Notes: generated from the letters alone by a model not told the origin. Shown: positions 13,101 to 25,890, counted from the first letter of the stretch. The stretch is DNA of 64,000 nucleotides from Staphylotrichum longicolle (GCA_019096155.1 JAHCVI010000001.1:11284001-11348000); one strand, 5' to 3'. Numbers and translations: made by a program.

Positions 13101-16100
13101 CGGACGTCGTTTGGCGTTGCAGACTCATTCGAGGTTCGTGACCATGCTGTGTATCGCGGGCGCATTGTGGTTTGATTGTCAACAGCGCAAAACATCGAGG
13201 CCTGCGTTCAAGGGATGGAGTGACTCGACAAGCAGGAATCAAAGCTGGCCAACTTAGGTTATGCCCCAATGGTCTGCAATAGCCCTCGGCTCCCACCATT
13301 CTCGAAATCCATTGCTGCTTGTGGTTTCTCCAGCCCCACATGGAGGTCCCCGGTGACAAGCTTTCATTTCTTGCGGGCCGAGAAGTGTTGCAGGCCGTCT
13401 TGCCATTTCCGTGACCCCCAGCCACAGTGTCGCAAGACAGGCCATTCGACCATTCACTCCTCGATAAGGTGCCGTGTGGGCCGGGGCGGTGCCTGGGAGA
13501 GGTGGTTTTACCGTTATTTGCGCAATCTGTCTCCCCGGCTGTTTGCCGCATTGATCCAGATGGAAATGAGCCGGGTGCTCAAAACCGAAAGTCCCTTGCG
13601 CAGCCAGCAAGCTTGCCGAGTTCGGGATAGGTGTGAGCGGGCCACGAAGGAGGCGACGCCTGTCCCCATGCCTCCGGCTTCTCAACACGTCCAACGTGCT
13701 ACGGCGTCACGGTGCCCGTGATTGTGGTCTCCAGTGTCAAAGCTTGGCGAGCCCGACCCTCTTCACTCACCTGTTTGTCGTTTTGTGTCAACCAGAGTGC
13801 AGCTTCGGGAGTGACCGCCTGCCAAGAGCATCCCGTTGGCGCAATCGCAGGGCCAAGCCGGCTCCCGTCCTTGTGGGGGGCACCTTTGAGGCTGTTCAGA
13901 GCGTTTCTTTTTTGGCTGTCGACAGACCCGGGATGCCCAGGTGCGTTTTAGGTTAATGAAAGAGTCGGTATCGATGGCGTCAGAAATGACTTGGATTCAA
14001 CACAACAAGACGGAAACCTTCTAGAACAACTCAGCTTGGCAAGCTTTCCACAACTGTTGAATAGCGGCTGGGATTACAGGGCAGGCCACGGTTCGAAGAA
14101 CGTGTTAAGAACCGGGCAGTCCATGCTGTGCCCGTGACTGCTCCTACCTTACCTTCAGGGCGCCCGGTCCATTCATCCATAGTTTTCTGGAAGGCACGAA
14201 ACCGCAGTTTCTGTCTTGTCCAAGCAGAGAAGGTGCCGTCCACTCTGCATGCTCAAGACCGTGCTCTCCTCAATCCGCAAATTAACCCTGATCCCTTAAC
14301 CCATAGCGACATGGGCTGACCAGGACCAGAAGACGACCACACACAAGCCAAAGTTCGGGGATGGCGAGCTCTGAATCATTCGCAGGCGGCCAAGGTTTTC
14401 TGTTGAAACCGCTTGTACGTCGCAGTTCCGTGGTTCCAGGCCCCGGCCGTGGTTCGGATTCATCATCTTGGCCCGTCATTGCAGGTGCAAACCTTTTCTT
14501 CAACCGTGCTCTCCTCCCCGGCCTCATTTGCCAGTCCCCCAGTGCTTCCTCTATTTTTGCGCCTTTCGGGTCCCTGACCCTTCGCCAAGTCCCGACATCA
14601 TCGCTGCTTGAAGCCACGAGATCCCGTCTCAGGCGCCCAAGCATGCGTTCGAGTTCCGCATTAGGTCCTGGAGAGCCTCCTCGGGGTTTCTGGAGTCTTT
14701 CACCAAGCGCCCAGAGCGCAGCGCAGGGAGCAATACAGGTCCCTTGACTTCACAAGCCTGCCCATCACACAAGCCACGACTCAGGCGGGCCACGTTCCAA
14801 CTCCAAACTTGTTTAAGGGTCCACTTCCGTTGCAGCGGGCGCCGCCAGTCCAAGCATGGGGTGGGCGGGAGAACAGGCCCCGGGGAAGCAGGAAGCTTCT
14901 TCCGGTAGATGCGGACGATCTGGATGATGCGCTTCCATGCGCATCCCCTTGTGGACTCTTCATGCCGCGAAAGTGGCATGTTTCTGGATAAAACGTCACA
15001 AGAACACCCCGACGAAACCGTGTCGCTGACGAAGTGTCCGTGACAACGGGTTTTTGGGCAGGACGGCCGGTGAGCAAGGGGCCGCGAAATTTTTTCAAGC
15101 AATATTTCTACATGACGCCTTTCTCCTGCATATGCCTTGAAGCATTGGCTGCATATTGTTACCACATCGTGCGTTGTCTGCCGTCGCTGATGCAAGTGTG
15201 CAGGGTTCAGCGCAGCGATCCTGTCGCCCAACCGACGGGCAGAGCCATGGGTTGGCATCCAAGCAACCCTTGGGAAACCCAAGAAAATCTTCTGGTGTCA
15301 CATCGCTAGAATATGGAAATGTTGAGAGGAGGTCGCATGGCTGGCAGTGACCAGACGCTCGATTTGGTTTCCACAAGCAGGTTCAACAACCTGGAAGCGT
15401 TGCGGGCTGGCGACCACTGGAGACTTCCCGGCAATTCTGTTGCTGTGACAGGGTACAGGAACCGGATGGCCTCGATCTCGCTGCTGCGAACCTCGTCATT
15501 CTACCCCGGACTTTGAGGGTACTCGGACATGCCGCGACATCCGGCATCAGGGACAGCATTCCAAGTTGCCCTGTGCCTGTTCTCGTCGGTTCCGTGACAG
15601 GAACGACGATCCTGACGACGGATATCGTCAACAGCTCTTTCTGCTTGGTGCCCTGGCATCTCCCCTTTCCCTGCTGTGGCAAGCAGCCGCTACGACTTGC
15701 CAGTCAAGTGACCACAAGTTGCCGTTATTCCGCCCAGCCGCTGGGCTGGAGCTGGAACTATTGGGACAGGCCCTCTTCTCCGTGGCAAACGACCGTCCTG
15801 GTGCAAAGTTGCATGCGAAATTCACCTGCCAAGTGACGAAACTTTGGATTCCCCATGCTTCCACGGGACACTTCTCTCTCATCTCGTGGTGTGGCTCTGG
15901 GAGACGGACCGGACAAGGCAGGAATCGCTGTTGGAGAAAAGAATTGTCATCCGCCAGGGCAATGAGTTTCCCATGGCGCCTGGGTCTCAGACTTCTCGGG
16001 TTGGAGTTTGAGTACCCACGCTCTCGTCCCACCGTGACGCCTATCCGGTCCACCTGGATCCGCATATCTCGGCGCGTCTTCCTCTGTCGCCAGTTCTCGG

Positions 16101-19100
16101 AGCGCTGCGGGAAGCCCGTCGCCACCTCAGCCATCTTTGGTCTCGATCACCAAGTCTGGCATTTCGATTGGAGTACCCCGCCTTCTGCGGGTTCTAGGCC
16201 CATCGCAGACGGCCAACAATCGAGTGATAGGCGGCTGGTCACGCGCATGGCGGGGTGCAAGACGCCGTCAGAGCGACTGTCAAGGTACGTAAAAGTACCT
16301 TGATGAGGGCGGATCCTACGGCTGAATGCTCCTCCAGTGTTGAGGGTCACGCGTTCGGGCTCCAATCCACCAACACCGGACGGTTGTGTCCTAGTCGATC
16401 GGCCGGCCAGCGGGGTTCAGGGGGCGAGGAGAACATATCAGTCTTGCCGCCAGCAAGTGTGCCGATATCAAGACAGACAACGGCCAGACAACGGAAAGGA
16501 AGACCCTTGCTGATTCTGGGGACGGCTCTGCGCACCGCATATGCCCTCCGTCCTCGAATTCCATTGGTGACGAGGCAGATATCCACCACTACAGTTGACG
16601 CCACTCAACTCTGCTACCTTGCCAATCCCAATGGGATCCAGGGGCTTCCACGGTTGTGAGGTCCGAGTCCCTTTGTGACCGCACGCCACAGAGGCCAGAG
16701 GGGTGGGCGCAAGGCGCTCGAACTGGGAAGTGTTTGGCGCTCAGCCCATGTTTCCCGCAGTGGAGAGGTGAGAGGAATCGGGCAAGTGTCCTGATGTCCT
16801 GTCAAAAGTCCGGTCGGCGTTGGTTGAAGACTGTTAAGTTCAGTACGACCAAAGGTCGGACCGCAAGCCGGGTCCGCGTCTGATAAGCAGCAGGTTAGCT
16901 CTGACCAGAAAGAAACCAGCAGCCTTTTGGTGTCACCATCGACCTCAAAGTGATGAAGAGCCCGCACAATCTCGCCGCCGTTTGGGGGACTCGTCTTCAT
17001 TGAGTCAGGTCTTCAAGACAACCGAGACATGGGTCCAGAAGATACAGCCTGAGACCCTCACACCAGGTGGACAGCCTCCAAGCAGCCTCCGATATGGACA
17101 TCACTTCCAAGCCACGACCCAACGAACGACATGCACGACACTACTACGACAAGATTTACCTTTCAGAACTTGGTATGCAATCCAGGCCAACGGGTAGTAA
17201 TGACAGGACGCCCTGAAGTGACGTCTGCATGCCCTGATCCGCGCGGGCATAGAACGGGAGATTTAAAGGGGGAAAGAACAGGCTCTGAAGCAGTTGCCTT
17301 GTCGCTCGCCCTGCATTCTCACCAGGATCCGCGGCTTCAACATGCACAAAGCCAGTACAGAGCCCGGCCAGGGGAGGCGTTGCTCAGAGCTGTACCCTTC
17401 ACTGCTGACCTCACAGGCAGAAGGATGTCCGCCAAGACGGTTGCCCAGGACAGAGAGAAACGCATTACCACCCAGCCCTCTGGCTCGCATCTGTTTATCT
17501 TGCAGTGCCAGCCGGAAAGAGACGGGAAGTAGGTACCTATTGAATGTAGGGTTGTTGAAGCGGCACCTTTCCTGAGTCTGGGATATCCGTCTGCGTTGGT
17601 GGAAAGCAGGCCTTCCCACCTGGTCCACACGGCGGCGAGTGCCACCAACACCAAGGGAGATGGAGGTGAGTTAGGTGGAATTCGGCCTCCTCCATCCATC
17701 ACCTATTATCTCAGCACTTTTGACCAAAGGTCGAACAAGGCCATCCCGACCCGTCTCATCGATTGGCCAGGCGCGCTGCTTCCCACCGACGCGCTCCTAA
17801 AAAAAATTCTCGCCCACGGGAGATCTACCACAGTCCCGGGCCGTCGCTTGTGCGTCTGCAGTTTCACATTTGGAGCTCCCGAGCACCTTGAAGGGCAGCT
17901 TTCCTCTTTAGGATTTGTTGCCCGGTCCGGGGGAGGCATGCCGGCCGTTGGCCCACGATGCCCACGATGCCCACCGCCTTTCCTCTGACAGGACGGGCAA
18001 AGGAGCGATGAAACCCCCCACCGTTCACCGCCCTCCCAAGCGATCCACCCGGGGATCCCGGCAAACCCCACTGTCAAAAAAGTCCACTGCACCAAGACCA
18101 GTCAGTCCAGTGCCCTGGCATTTTTGTTTGTAAACATTCGAGAGACAGGATTCTCTTGAAACATTTTCGGAGTGTCAGTGGTGTAAACGTGATGAAAGGT
18201 TGGTTCAACACAATATGCATTCTGCAAAACATCGCATCGTCAAACACCAGCAATGTAGTCCCTGCCTCGATTGCTATTTTAGTGATGGCGGGGAAAGGAG
18301 GGGTCATCAGATTGTGCAAAACGCGGGGTTGGGTTCGCCGCTCGAGGCAATGGATCATTCTCAGCCACCAGCGAACGAGCGAATCGACGAAGCCGCAAGC
18401 TTGGGTGTAAACTGCAAAGCGCACGCTCCGGTCCGGCCGAGGCATTGCGTGGGGTCACCGTGGCGGAGATCCAAGACCTTGGACGGTTAGACGCTACTCT
18501 TCTGTAGTGTATGCTGTGCAGTGTTGCTGTGCAGGATGCGCAGTGCGCAGTACGATGAGACGATTTCGGATGGCTCTCTTCGGATCCCGTCTCTCTTTCG
18601 TACACTCCGCCGTATCAGTCGGCTCTGAGCAAAAGTGGTATGAGAAAGGCGAACGAAACTGCCTTGGCAAAACCTCTGATGCCGCGTCCTGCATTCGGAC
18701 GGTGCCTGAAGGAATAGAGAAGACATCTTGACTGTGACCGGAGCATGACGGTGAGTGACGGAGAACAACCGCGGATCTGCTTATGGTATTCTCGATGTGT
18801 GTCGGAGCATGGTGAATTGGAGATCGCTAGCGGGCGAGACTGGCGGACTGGACGGGTGCGGTGCCCACCATCAGTTCATGGCCTGCATCCGGCTCGCGCT
18901 ATCGACGTCGCGCCCCCCTGAGGAAAGGGCCGGGGCCAGCTTGACCGCCGGTATGGTCGGGGATGTCGCGTTGGTGTGAGTTATTTTGTTTCTGGGCATC
19001 ACCACAACAACAGTAGGAACAGTGAAAAAAACCGCAACCAGCGACCTGCAACGGACAGCCTTTTTTTTTTGCTGGCCGTGTCCGTGGTGTTCATTGTGTG

Positions 19101-20057
19101 TCTGGTTGGCCATGTTTCCGGCCTCGTTGACGAAAGTTGCCCGCAATCTGCAGCCAATGGCAGAGAGTCCAGCCATCCAGCTTTCCAGCTCGACATTGTC
19201 CCGCCAATCACGCTGGCACGCGACGGGCAGAGCGTGTGGCTGACGGACGCGGTTTGCAGACCGCTCACTGGACGGCCGTTTCCGGGCCCCGCGCGCCAGC
19301 GACCCACCTGGGTCCCAAGCCCCGGGCAAGGCACCCTGGCTGACCCCTCCTCTTCCCCACAGTCGCACTGCTGAGCGAAAGGGAAATGAGGCTGAAATCG
19401 GCCGTGGTTCGTCGATCCGGCGCTGGTGTCGGCGGGACCCTCTGCTTGGCTCAGTTGACTTGTGTGGGCTTGTGTGATGGGAGCGGGCTTGTCGGTTCCC
19501 GTCGCAAAACAGCCTCCTTCGCCGCCGGAATTCGTCATCCCACCTTCACTCTCGCCTCATGCCAACGACGCTGCTCTTTGTTATCGGTCCCGCCGCCATT
19601 CTCTGACCACTTGTCTCAATCCCCGAACCATCCGTATCGCGGCCTCGGCGCGCTGGCCTGCTGACGCTGCCACTCTGCGCCTGCTGCATCTGCGTGCGCC
19701 TCGCTTGGCCCTCCGCATCGTGTGTTGTGTTGCGTGCTGCTCAGGCTTCTTTATTTGCTTGTCGGGCCATCCGCGGCCAGGGCGACGACGAAATACCCTC
19801 GTTTCCTGTTGCAGTGCCATAATTACCTCTAAATGCTCGTCAAGGAAACCCCGCTGGCCGTCTCGATTTCCCGCTCGTCGTGTCGTGCCTGACACGGCGG
19901 CAGCGCCGAAGCACCGTCGTCGTGGGCTCCTCCGCCGCCCTGTCCTGCGTCTGCCCAGCGGGATTCTGTTCCGTTCCGGTCCGCAGCAGTCTGGTCTCCC
20001 TCGGTCATCCTGCACCTCTTCGCAGAACTCGCGGCTGCGGCTTGGTAGAGTGACGAC
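10169..20057. other. 9.9-kb stretch with no recognisable gene
   Basis: The stretch lies between the start of the GT2 gene and the start of the 20.06-kb gene, so both ends are promoter regions of divergent genes. The longest frames (for example 15566-16303 +) show no family motif, no splice logic and mixed composition. I see no transposon termini, no tRNA boxes and no long direct repeats. A T10 run lies near 19060 and a CT-rich tract precedes the downstream gene. Composition looks ordinary rather than AT-rich, so it does not resemble RIP-degraded repeat DNA. Confidence 0.5.
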
Positions 20058-21576
20058 ATGGCGTCGATCAGTGGTCAATCGGGCGTCTCCGCCGTCAAAC
20101 TCACCAAAGCGAGGGGGAAGATGGTCAAGCCGATATTGAAGAAGCTGTCGCATTCCGAGAAGAACTCGCTGGACTTGGATCGAGGGTGGGAGGAGCAGCA
20201 GGTCGAGCAGCTGGAGGCTGGTGGGGGATGGAGCAGGAGGAGGAGGCCTGGCCTACGCGGGGCAGGCAAGAGATGTCAGTTTTGGGCTGGCAGGTGCGGG
20301 AGGCATGGGAGCAGGAGATGGGACAATGGGGCAGGTGCAGGCGCAGGAAGCGGCATCCGCGCCAACTTCAAGTTTCATCACGGCCGCTCAGGTTCGCAAA
20401 CTTCTGCGGGCAGCGGCCCGTGGTGCATTCGTGCATCCCTTTGCGCAAACACCACGCACATCCACGCCGCCGCTGTCGTATGCCAACTCGCTCGCATCGT
20501 TTGACAATGGGCGGGACTGCTCGCCCACCATCACCGAGAACGAGGACGACGACGGCTTTGACACCAGCACCACTTACCCGCATTCTCACGCACACTCGGC
20601 GATAGCCTACTCGCAACCGCCGCCTGCTGGCATCTCGCAGTCTAACCTCCGCCGACCGTCTCTGAACAGCCAGCGAACCTCATCGTACACTGACACTCCA
20701 TCAAACCCGCCCTCGCTGCGCATCATTACAGGTCGGTCGGTCTCGGGGACGACTGCAGCTTCGGCCCGCATCACGCATGGCAGTCTCCTCGCGGGAAGCC
20801 ATTCCGACCTGCACCTCAGCTCGCACAACCCGAGTGCCAGCATTCCCGACAATATCGATTCTCCCACAGGAAGTCTCGGTGCGAGCAGCGTGATCGCTTC
20901 CTCTCAACAACAATCATCTCAATTATCGCCCTTGCGAACATCACTCGACATGGCCATTGGATTCCCTCGCCTGCGCAGCCGGTCCGAGCTCGACACGGCC
21001 ACGCGTGCCGAGAATGTCCGCGCCGCCCGCCGCAAGTTTGAGGAGCGAGAGAAGGTCAAGGAAGAGAAGTACGATCGGGAGATGATCCGCAAGCGCGAGC
21101 GCCGCGACAGAGAGGAAGCCCTCCGCATCGAGAGAGGCGAGACCCCCAGCCGCCCGGCAATGCACCGCAAGAAAACCAACACGGGGTTGTCCACCGTCTC
21201 AGAGCCTGCTGGTGGAAGCAGCAGCAGCAAATCTGCCAAGGGCGGTCCCTCGACTCGCACCTCTCCGCACCGTGGGTTTTCTGCCCCCGTGGGAAGCGGC
21301 GGGATCGGCCTTGGTATCGGACGGCGGAGACACACCACCGAGGAGCCCACCCCCGCCATGGCCGAGCGGGAGAAGCCGATGGGGTTTGCTGCCCGCCGGT
21401 ACGAGAGCGTGGCACTCCAGACACCGCCCGCGTTTGGCGTGACCGTCGACGACGTGCGGTTTGAGCAGACCCGGCAGCGGCGCCGGGGCAGCAGCACCAA
21501 GCGCAAGACCCAGGGATACTGGCAGGCCTTCCTCCTCTGGCTGAGGACGAAGCTGCTTCACCTAGGTGGGCGGTAA
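20058..21576 (+). CDS. Conserved hypothetical Ser-rich protein, frame-broken near its N-terminus
   Basis: Function unknown. The N-terminus carries a compact basic block (KLTKARGKMVKPILKKLSHS) followed by DLDRGWEEQQVEQ, then a low-complexity Ser/Pro region with the block FVHPFAQTPRTSTPPLSYA and an acidic TENEDDD. A charged helix (about RKFEEREKVKEEKYDREMIR) and a hydrophobic end (YWQAFLLWLRTKLLHL) follow. I recognise this order as that of a protein shared among Sordariomycetes, from memory only. To read it, the frame must change three times: at the G5 run near 20216-20221, near 20330, and near 20410 (the stretch FKFHHGRSGS lies in the first frame, the rest in the second). From about 20415 to the stop the frame is continuous. 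No intron fits these switches, since they are too close together. Start chosen at 20058 because the conserved block begins two codons later. Confidence 0.6.
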
Positions 21577-23368
21577 ACATTTCCCTGCCCTGCTCTCCAG
21601 GATTCGGTTTTCTTGCTCGAGTTTGGGTGAGCAACAGGACTAAGCCGGGATACGCAACAAGAAACAGCATCCGCAGACATACCGTTCCCACCTCACGTCC
21701 CCAAACCGACCCGCCATCAACCCACAAAACCCGACATGACATCTCCTCACCAATCCTGGACGGGATCGCCTCCTCAACCCGTCTCGATGACGTTACGACC
21801 GGCGGCGGCATTAACCAGCATTTACACACCTCATCTCTTGTCCACTCCTCTTCTTCCCACATGCAACAACAGGACAGGTTCAACCAAGGAAGCAACAGAC
21901 CGTGGGCATACCGGATTGCGTTTTCTCTCTCTACAACGGCGTTCAAGGGCTGCTGGTTTCCTTCCAGGAAGGAACCGGAGGCTGGTTGGCTTTTTTCTCT
22001 CTCTCTTTCTGTTCTCTCAGTACCCGACATTCTGCGAAGGCGCTTTGGTGGGAAGGAAGGAAAGCCGGTTTTGTTATTTTCTCATCTTTCTTTTGCATGA
22101 TACTCGTTTTTTTTTTCTATGGACCTTTCTTACAGTCGTTTTATATCTGGGCCTGGGCTTTGGGCTTGGATCGGATCGGAGCGGATCGGCTTGGTCGTCT
22201 GGCCGGGATCGGGATTTGGTTTTTGGGATTCGGGATTTTGAGACCTGGATACCTCACAAAGTGCCTAGAGTGCTGAGGTCGCTGGTTTACCAAACAAGGA
22301 ATTTATCGGAACAACAACAACAATCGCAACAGCAGCACAGCGCAACGGCACCCCTGGTGGTTGACTCATTGGGGGCCCCTTGGAGGAGGAGCATCACATC
22401 GTCACGGCAGACCATGGTTCCAGCTCGGCATTGGGGGGGGAATAGAAGGGACGGGGCCCATTGCATTGGTGTGGGAGGGGGTTGGTTGGACTTGGGACTG
22501 CGCTGGCCGGATCAGGAGGTTCTGGGAGCAACCGACCTGTTTTTGCGGGCCCTGGGTTTTTGCGGTTGTTTTTTCTCTCTTGCTTTATTTTCAGACTATC
22601 GTTTTTATTAAGGGCTGCCGTGAGTGGTGGTGATGCGGTCTGGCCGTGGTTGGGCTGAGGCTGTGCTGGGCATTGACTGGTGAAGCTCCTCTGGGTGTGT
22701 GGTTTGAGCTTGCCTCCCTGCCGGTGCGAAGACTGCTTTTGCGGCTGGGTAGATTAGGCACGAGCTGCTTTGAATCTATCTGTTGTTCGTGGGACCCGTG
22801 ATCGAGTGAGATGAGCTGTGAATCGGAGCAACTGGGCTTGAGGGCTGAAATGTTCGTTGTTTTAAATTTGTAACTCTTCCCGGACCTTTCCCCTTCTTTG
22901 ATACCTGAGTTACTCATGTAGATGGTAAAACCTATTCTGGAAGGTCTGTCGTCAAGCTCCATGTGCCTCAACTGAGCCCCTGTCAGCCGAGGTATCATGA
23001 AGTGGGGCTCCGCTCCAAGCCCCTGAACCTGGTTGAATCTGGACGGGAGCGACCGATATCTGAGATGGTGCAACACGAGATGCGGGAGCTGCGAGCTTAT
23101 TTGTACTACAGGCTCTTCACGCTGTGATCTTCTGAGTCTCCGAAACAACCTATTGAACCTTTTGTTTCTCACCACAAGGTTCCAGAAAGACTGTGCGAGT
23201 TGAAGACCGGGGGGTTTTTCTATGCCGTTGAACTCCCTGTCGTTGGTGCTCACTTATTAGGACGCCACGGAAAGCCCAGGCCTTGGTGCCGAAAAAGACA
23301 AAGGCAACTTCAAACCCCAAATCTCATCTCTCTGTCACTTCCATCATTAGAGCCATCACCACATCACC
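21577..23368. other. Intergenic: 3' region of the Ser-rich gene and promoter of the amidase gene
   Basis: The interval is T-rich near 22080-22140 and 22560-22610, as expected of 3' UTR/terminator DNA. No frame with recognisable motifs is present. The amidase ATG at 23369 is preceded by a C/A-rich leader (CATCACC repeats) typical of fungal 5' UTRs. Confidence 0.5.
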
Positions 23369-25534
23369 ATGGCTCCTCCAGCACGGCGATTTGCAAACCA
23401 CCCCGGGGCCAAAGAGGCACCCGCCGTTGCGCTTGAGTACCGCCGCGAGGAAGACAAGAACCCGTCACTCCGGGGCCTGCCGCTCGTGATTGCTTCTGCT
23501 GTGTAAGTTCTCTTTCACTCCAAAAGTAAGGAACGTAGCCAAGTGTGCGCGCTCACACCTCCCCAGGGTCTCACGCCTGCCCTTTATCCAAAAGCACCTC
23601 TGGGAAAACGCCAAGTTTGGCCAGCCCAAGGACGCTCCCGGCCTCGAGGGCGTGCCATGGCGAATCCACGTAAGCCCCTCTTCAAACAAACACAAACACA
23701 CACACCGGGTCAAGATCTCGAAACTGACATCCGCCCTCCGCCAAAAAAATAAAAGCCCAATGTGATACCCCTCGCCGACTCCTCCTCCCCAGCGGGAGGA
23801 ATCCTCGAGCTCGGCGCGGACCTGCAGACTCCCCAACCCGCCGACCTGGCGGGGCGCTTCCACTCGGCCGCCGACTACCACGCGCTGTACCAGTCGGGCG
23901 CGGCCACGCCGCTGCAGGTCGCCGAGGCGCTGCTGCCGCTCGTGCGGCGCGACGCGCAGCCGCCGAGCAAGTACGCCGTGGCGTGGACGCAGACGGACGT
24001 CGAGGGCGTGCTGTCGGCGGCGCGGGCGTCGACGGAGCGGTGGGCGGCGGGGCGGCCGCTGGGCGTGATGGACGGGGTGCCGTTTGGGGTCAAGGACGAC
24101 GTCGATGTGAAGGGGTTTGTGTCGACGATGGGGATGCGGGTGGATGAGAGGGAGGAGTATTTCCGGAAGCCGAGGACCAAGACGGCGTGGCCGGCCGAGA
24201 AGCTGGAGGAGGCTGGGGGCATCATGATGGGCAAGATGAACCAGCACGAGGTGGGCATGGGTATGTTGCTCCTGTTCTGATTTGATGAGGAGGTTACGGT
24301 TGTGGGACTGACACGCGGGATAGACACGACTGGGTGCAATGTGAGTATGGGAGGTGAAGTATGACCCAACCGGCGAGAACTAATAGCGGTCTAGCCATCC
24401 ACGGGAATTGCCACCAACTGGTACAACAAGACATACTTCCCCGGCGGCTCCTCCGCGGGGGCAGGGTCCGCCCTCAGCGGCGGCATCGTGCCCATCGCCG
24501 TCGGGACTGACGCAGGTAAGTAGAGGTCAACTTTGTTCCCCTCGTAGATGCTGACGCTCTCTCAGGCGGCAGCATGCGCATCCCCCCGGCCTTTTGCGGC
24601 GTCTACGGCCTGAAGCCCACGCACAACCGCACTTGCGGCATGAGCTCGTCCATGTGCGTCGTGGGCCCCATGGCCGCGACCGCCGCGGATCTGACCATCG
24701 CCTACCGGCTCATGGCGCAGCCCAACCCCGACGACCCAGCCCAAAACCTCCTCGCCGTGTCCACCCCGACCAACCTCCCCCACCACCCCTAAATACCTCG
24801 GCATCTGCCGCGAATGGCTCGCCGTCGCCAGCCCCCCAGTCCGCGCCATCCTCGACCAGACCCTCGCCCACCTCACCTCCCCCGCCGGCGGCGCCTACCA
24901 GCCCGTCGACATCCAGCTCCCCTACCTCCGCGAGGGCCAGATCGCGCACTCGGCGACCTGCCTGACCGAAGCGGCCTGCGACGCGCGCGGCCGCAAGCCC
25001 GCCGACCCGCTCTCCCTGCTCAACGCCGCCAACCGCATCCTCGTCGGCGCCGGCGCCCAGACGCCCGCCCTCGACTACCTCAAGTACGGCCAGTTGCGCC
25101 AGGCCATCATGGCGCACCTCGCGTTCCTCTTCGAGAAATACCCGGGCATGCTGCTGCTCACCCCGACGACGCCCATCGCCGGGTGGCCGATCAAGCCGGG
25201 CGACGACGCGTACGGGTGCTTCGACGGGAACCTGTCGATGCGCAACATGACGTTTGCGTGGCTCGCCAACACGAGCGGGTGTCCCGCCGTGTCGTTCCCC
25301 GCGGGGTACGTGGACGCCGAGCAAGGCGAGGGCCCGCTGCCGGTGGGTCTGATGGCGATGGGCGAGTGGGGGGAGGAGGAGCGGCTGCTAGCGTTTGCGA
25401 GGGAGCGCGAGGGGTTCCTGAATGAGGTGTACCCGGGGGGCAGGAGGAGGCCGGAGGAGTGGGCGGATGTGATTGCGTTGGCGCGGGAGGAGGCGGGGAA
25501 GGGGCAGGGGAAGGGAGGGGAGGGGGAGGAGTGA
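23369..25534 (+). CDS. Amidase (amidase signature family)
   Basis: Amide hydrolase with the Ser-cisSer-Lys catalytic triad. The Lys lies in GVPFGVKDD (about residue 192), the first Ser in FPGGSSAGAGSA, and the nucleophile block in VGTDAGGSMRIP, split by an intron. Exons: 23369-23502, 23567-23669, 23756-24260, 24324-24340 (only 17 nt), 24395-24515, 24566-25534. All introns (64, 86, 63, 54 and 50 nt) have GT/AG ends. About 615 aa, typical for fungal amidases. In the last exon the frame must shift by one base in the C-rich run just before 24792. Reading straight on meets TAA, while the next frame continues with the conserved KYLGICREW and runs to the stop at 25532-25534. That break most likely is an indel in a C tract. 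Substrate cannot be told from sequence; some relatives act on small organic amides. Confidence 0.86.
24324..24340 (+). other. 17-nt internal exon of the amidase gene
   Basis: The exon is bounded by an acceptor (GGGATAG) and a donor (GTGAGT). It encodes DTTGCN together with the last base of the preceding exon, joining HEVGM to PSTGIATNW, which is the expected amidase order. Skipping it would shift the frame, so it must be included for a working enzyme. Confidence 0.75.
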
Positions 25535-25670
25535 GGAGTGAGGAGTGAAGCTGGGGGTTGAAGAAGTGTGTGGGAAGGTTGGCTTTGAATAGGAAAGGAG
25601 TGGTTTGGGCTGTGATTAATGTGTAGTACCTGATCGGAGTCTGGCTCTCGGTTAGGTTGTTGTATTCCAG

Positions 25671-25746
25671 CTGTGTCAAGCTGTGTCAAGCTGTGTCAAG
25701 CTGTGTCAAGCTGTGTCAAGCTGTGTCAAGCTGTGTCAAGCTGTGT
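25671..25746 (+). repeat. Perfect decamer tandem repeat, 7.6 copies
   Basis: The unit CTGTGTCAAG is repeated exactly seven times (25671-25740) and followed by CTGTGT. There are no mismatches between copies, so the array is young or kept uniform. It starts 137 bp after the amidase stop. Confidence 0.98.
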
Positions 25747-25890
25747 TTCTCCAGGGAAGTTGTTTGTAAATCAAAGACTGCCGGAGGTTTGAGTTTATCT
25801 AAGACGCTGTGCATATACAACAGAATACATCGTTCATGTTGCCGAGCCGTGAGTCAACCCCCTGACTTACTACTTGCTGCTTGCTGCTTG

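Noticed and set aside
14086..14105. tRNA B-box-like GGTTCGAAGAACG
   Set aside because: It is a short inverted repeat without an A box or acceptor stem at the correct distance. No other tRNA-like pair was found in the window.
15566..16303. 245-residue + frame in the gene-empty stretch
   Set aside because: No motif, no splice structure, mixed Trp/Cys/Arg-rich composition, and overlapping frames on the other strand. Consistent with chance.
18976..19374. Frame with a hydrophobic segment (SLFFLLAVSVVFIVCLVG) resembling a small secreted protein
   Set aside because: The hydrophobic part comes from a T10 run and neighbouring T/G-rich DNA. There is no clear cleavage site, no Cys pattern and no supporting promoter or intron.
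25671..25746. CRISPR-like array
   Set aside because: The repeats are contiguous without spacers and the genome is eukaryotic; this is a simple tandem repeat.
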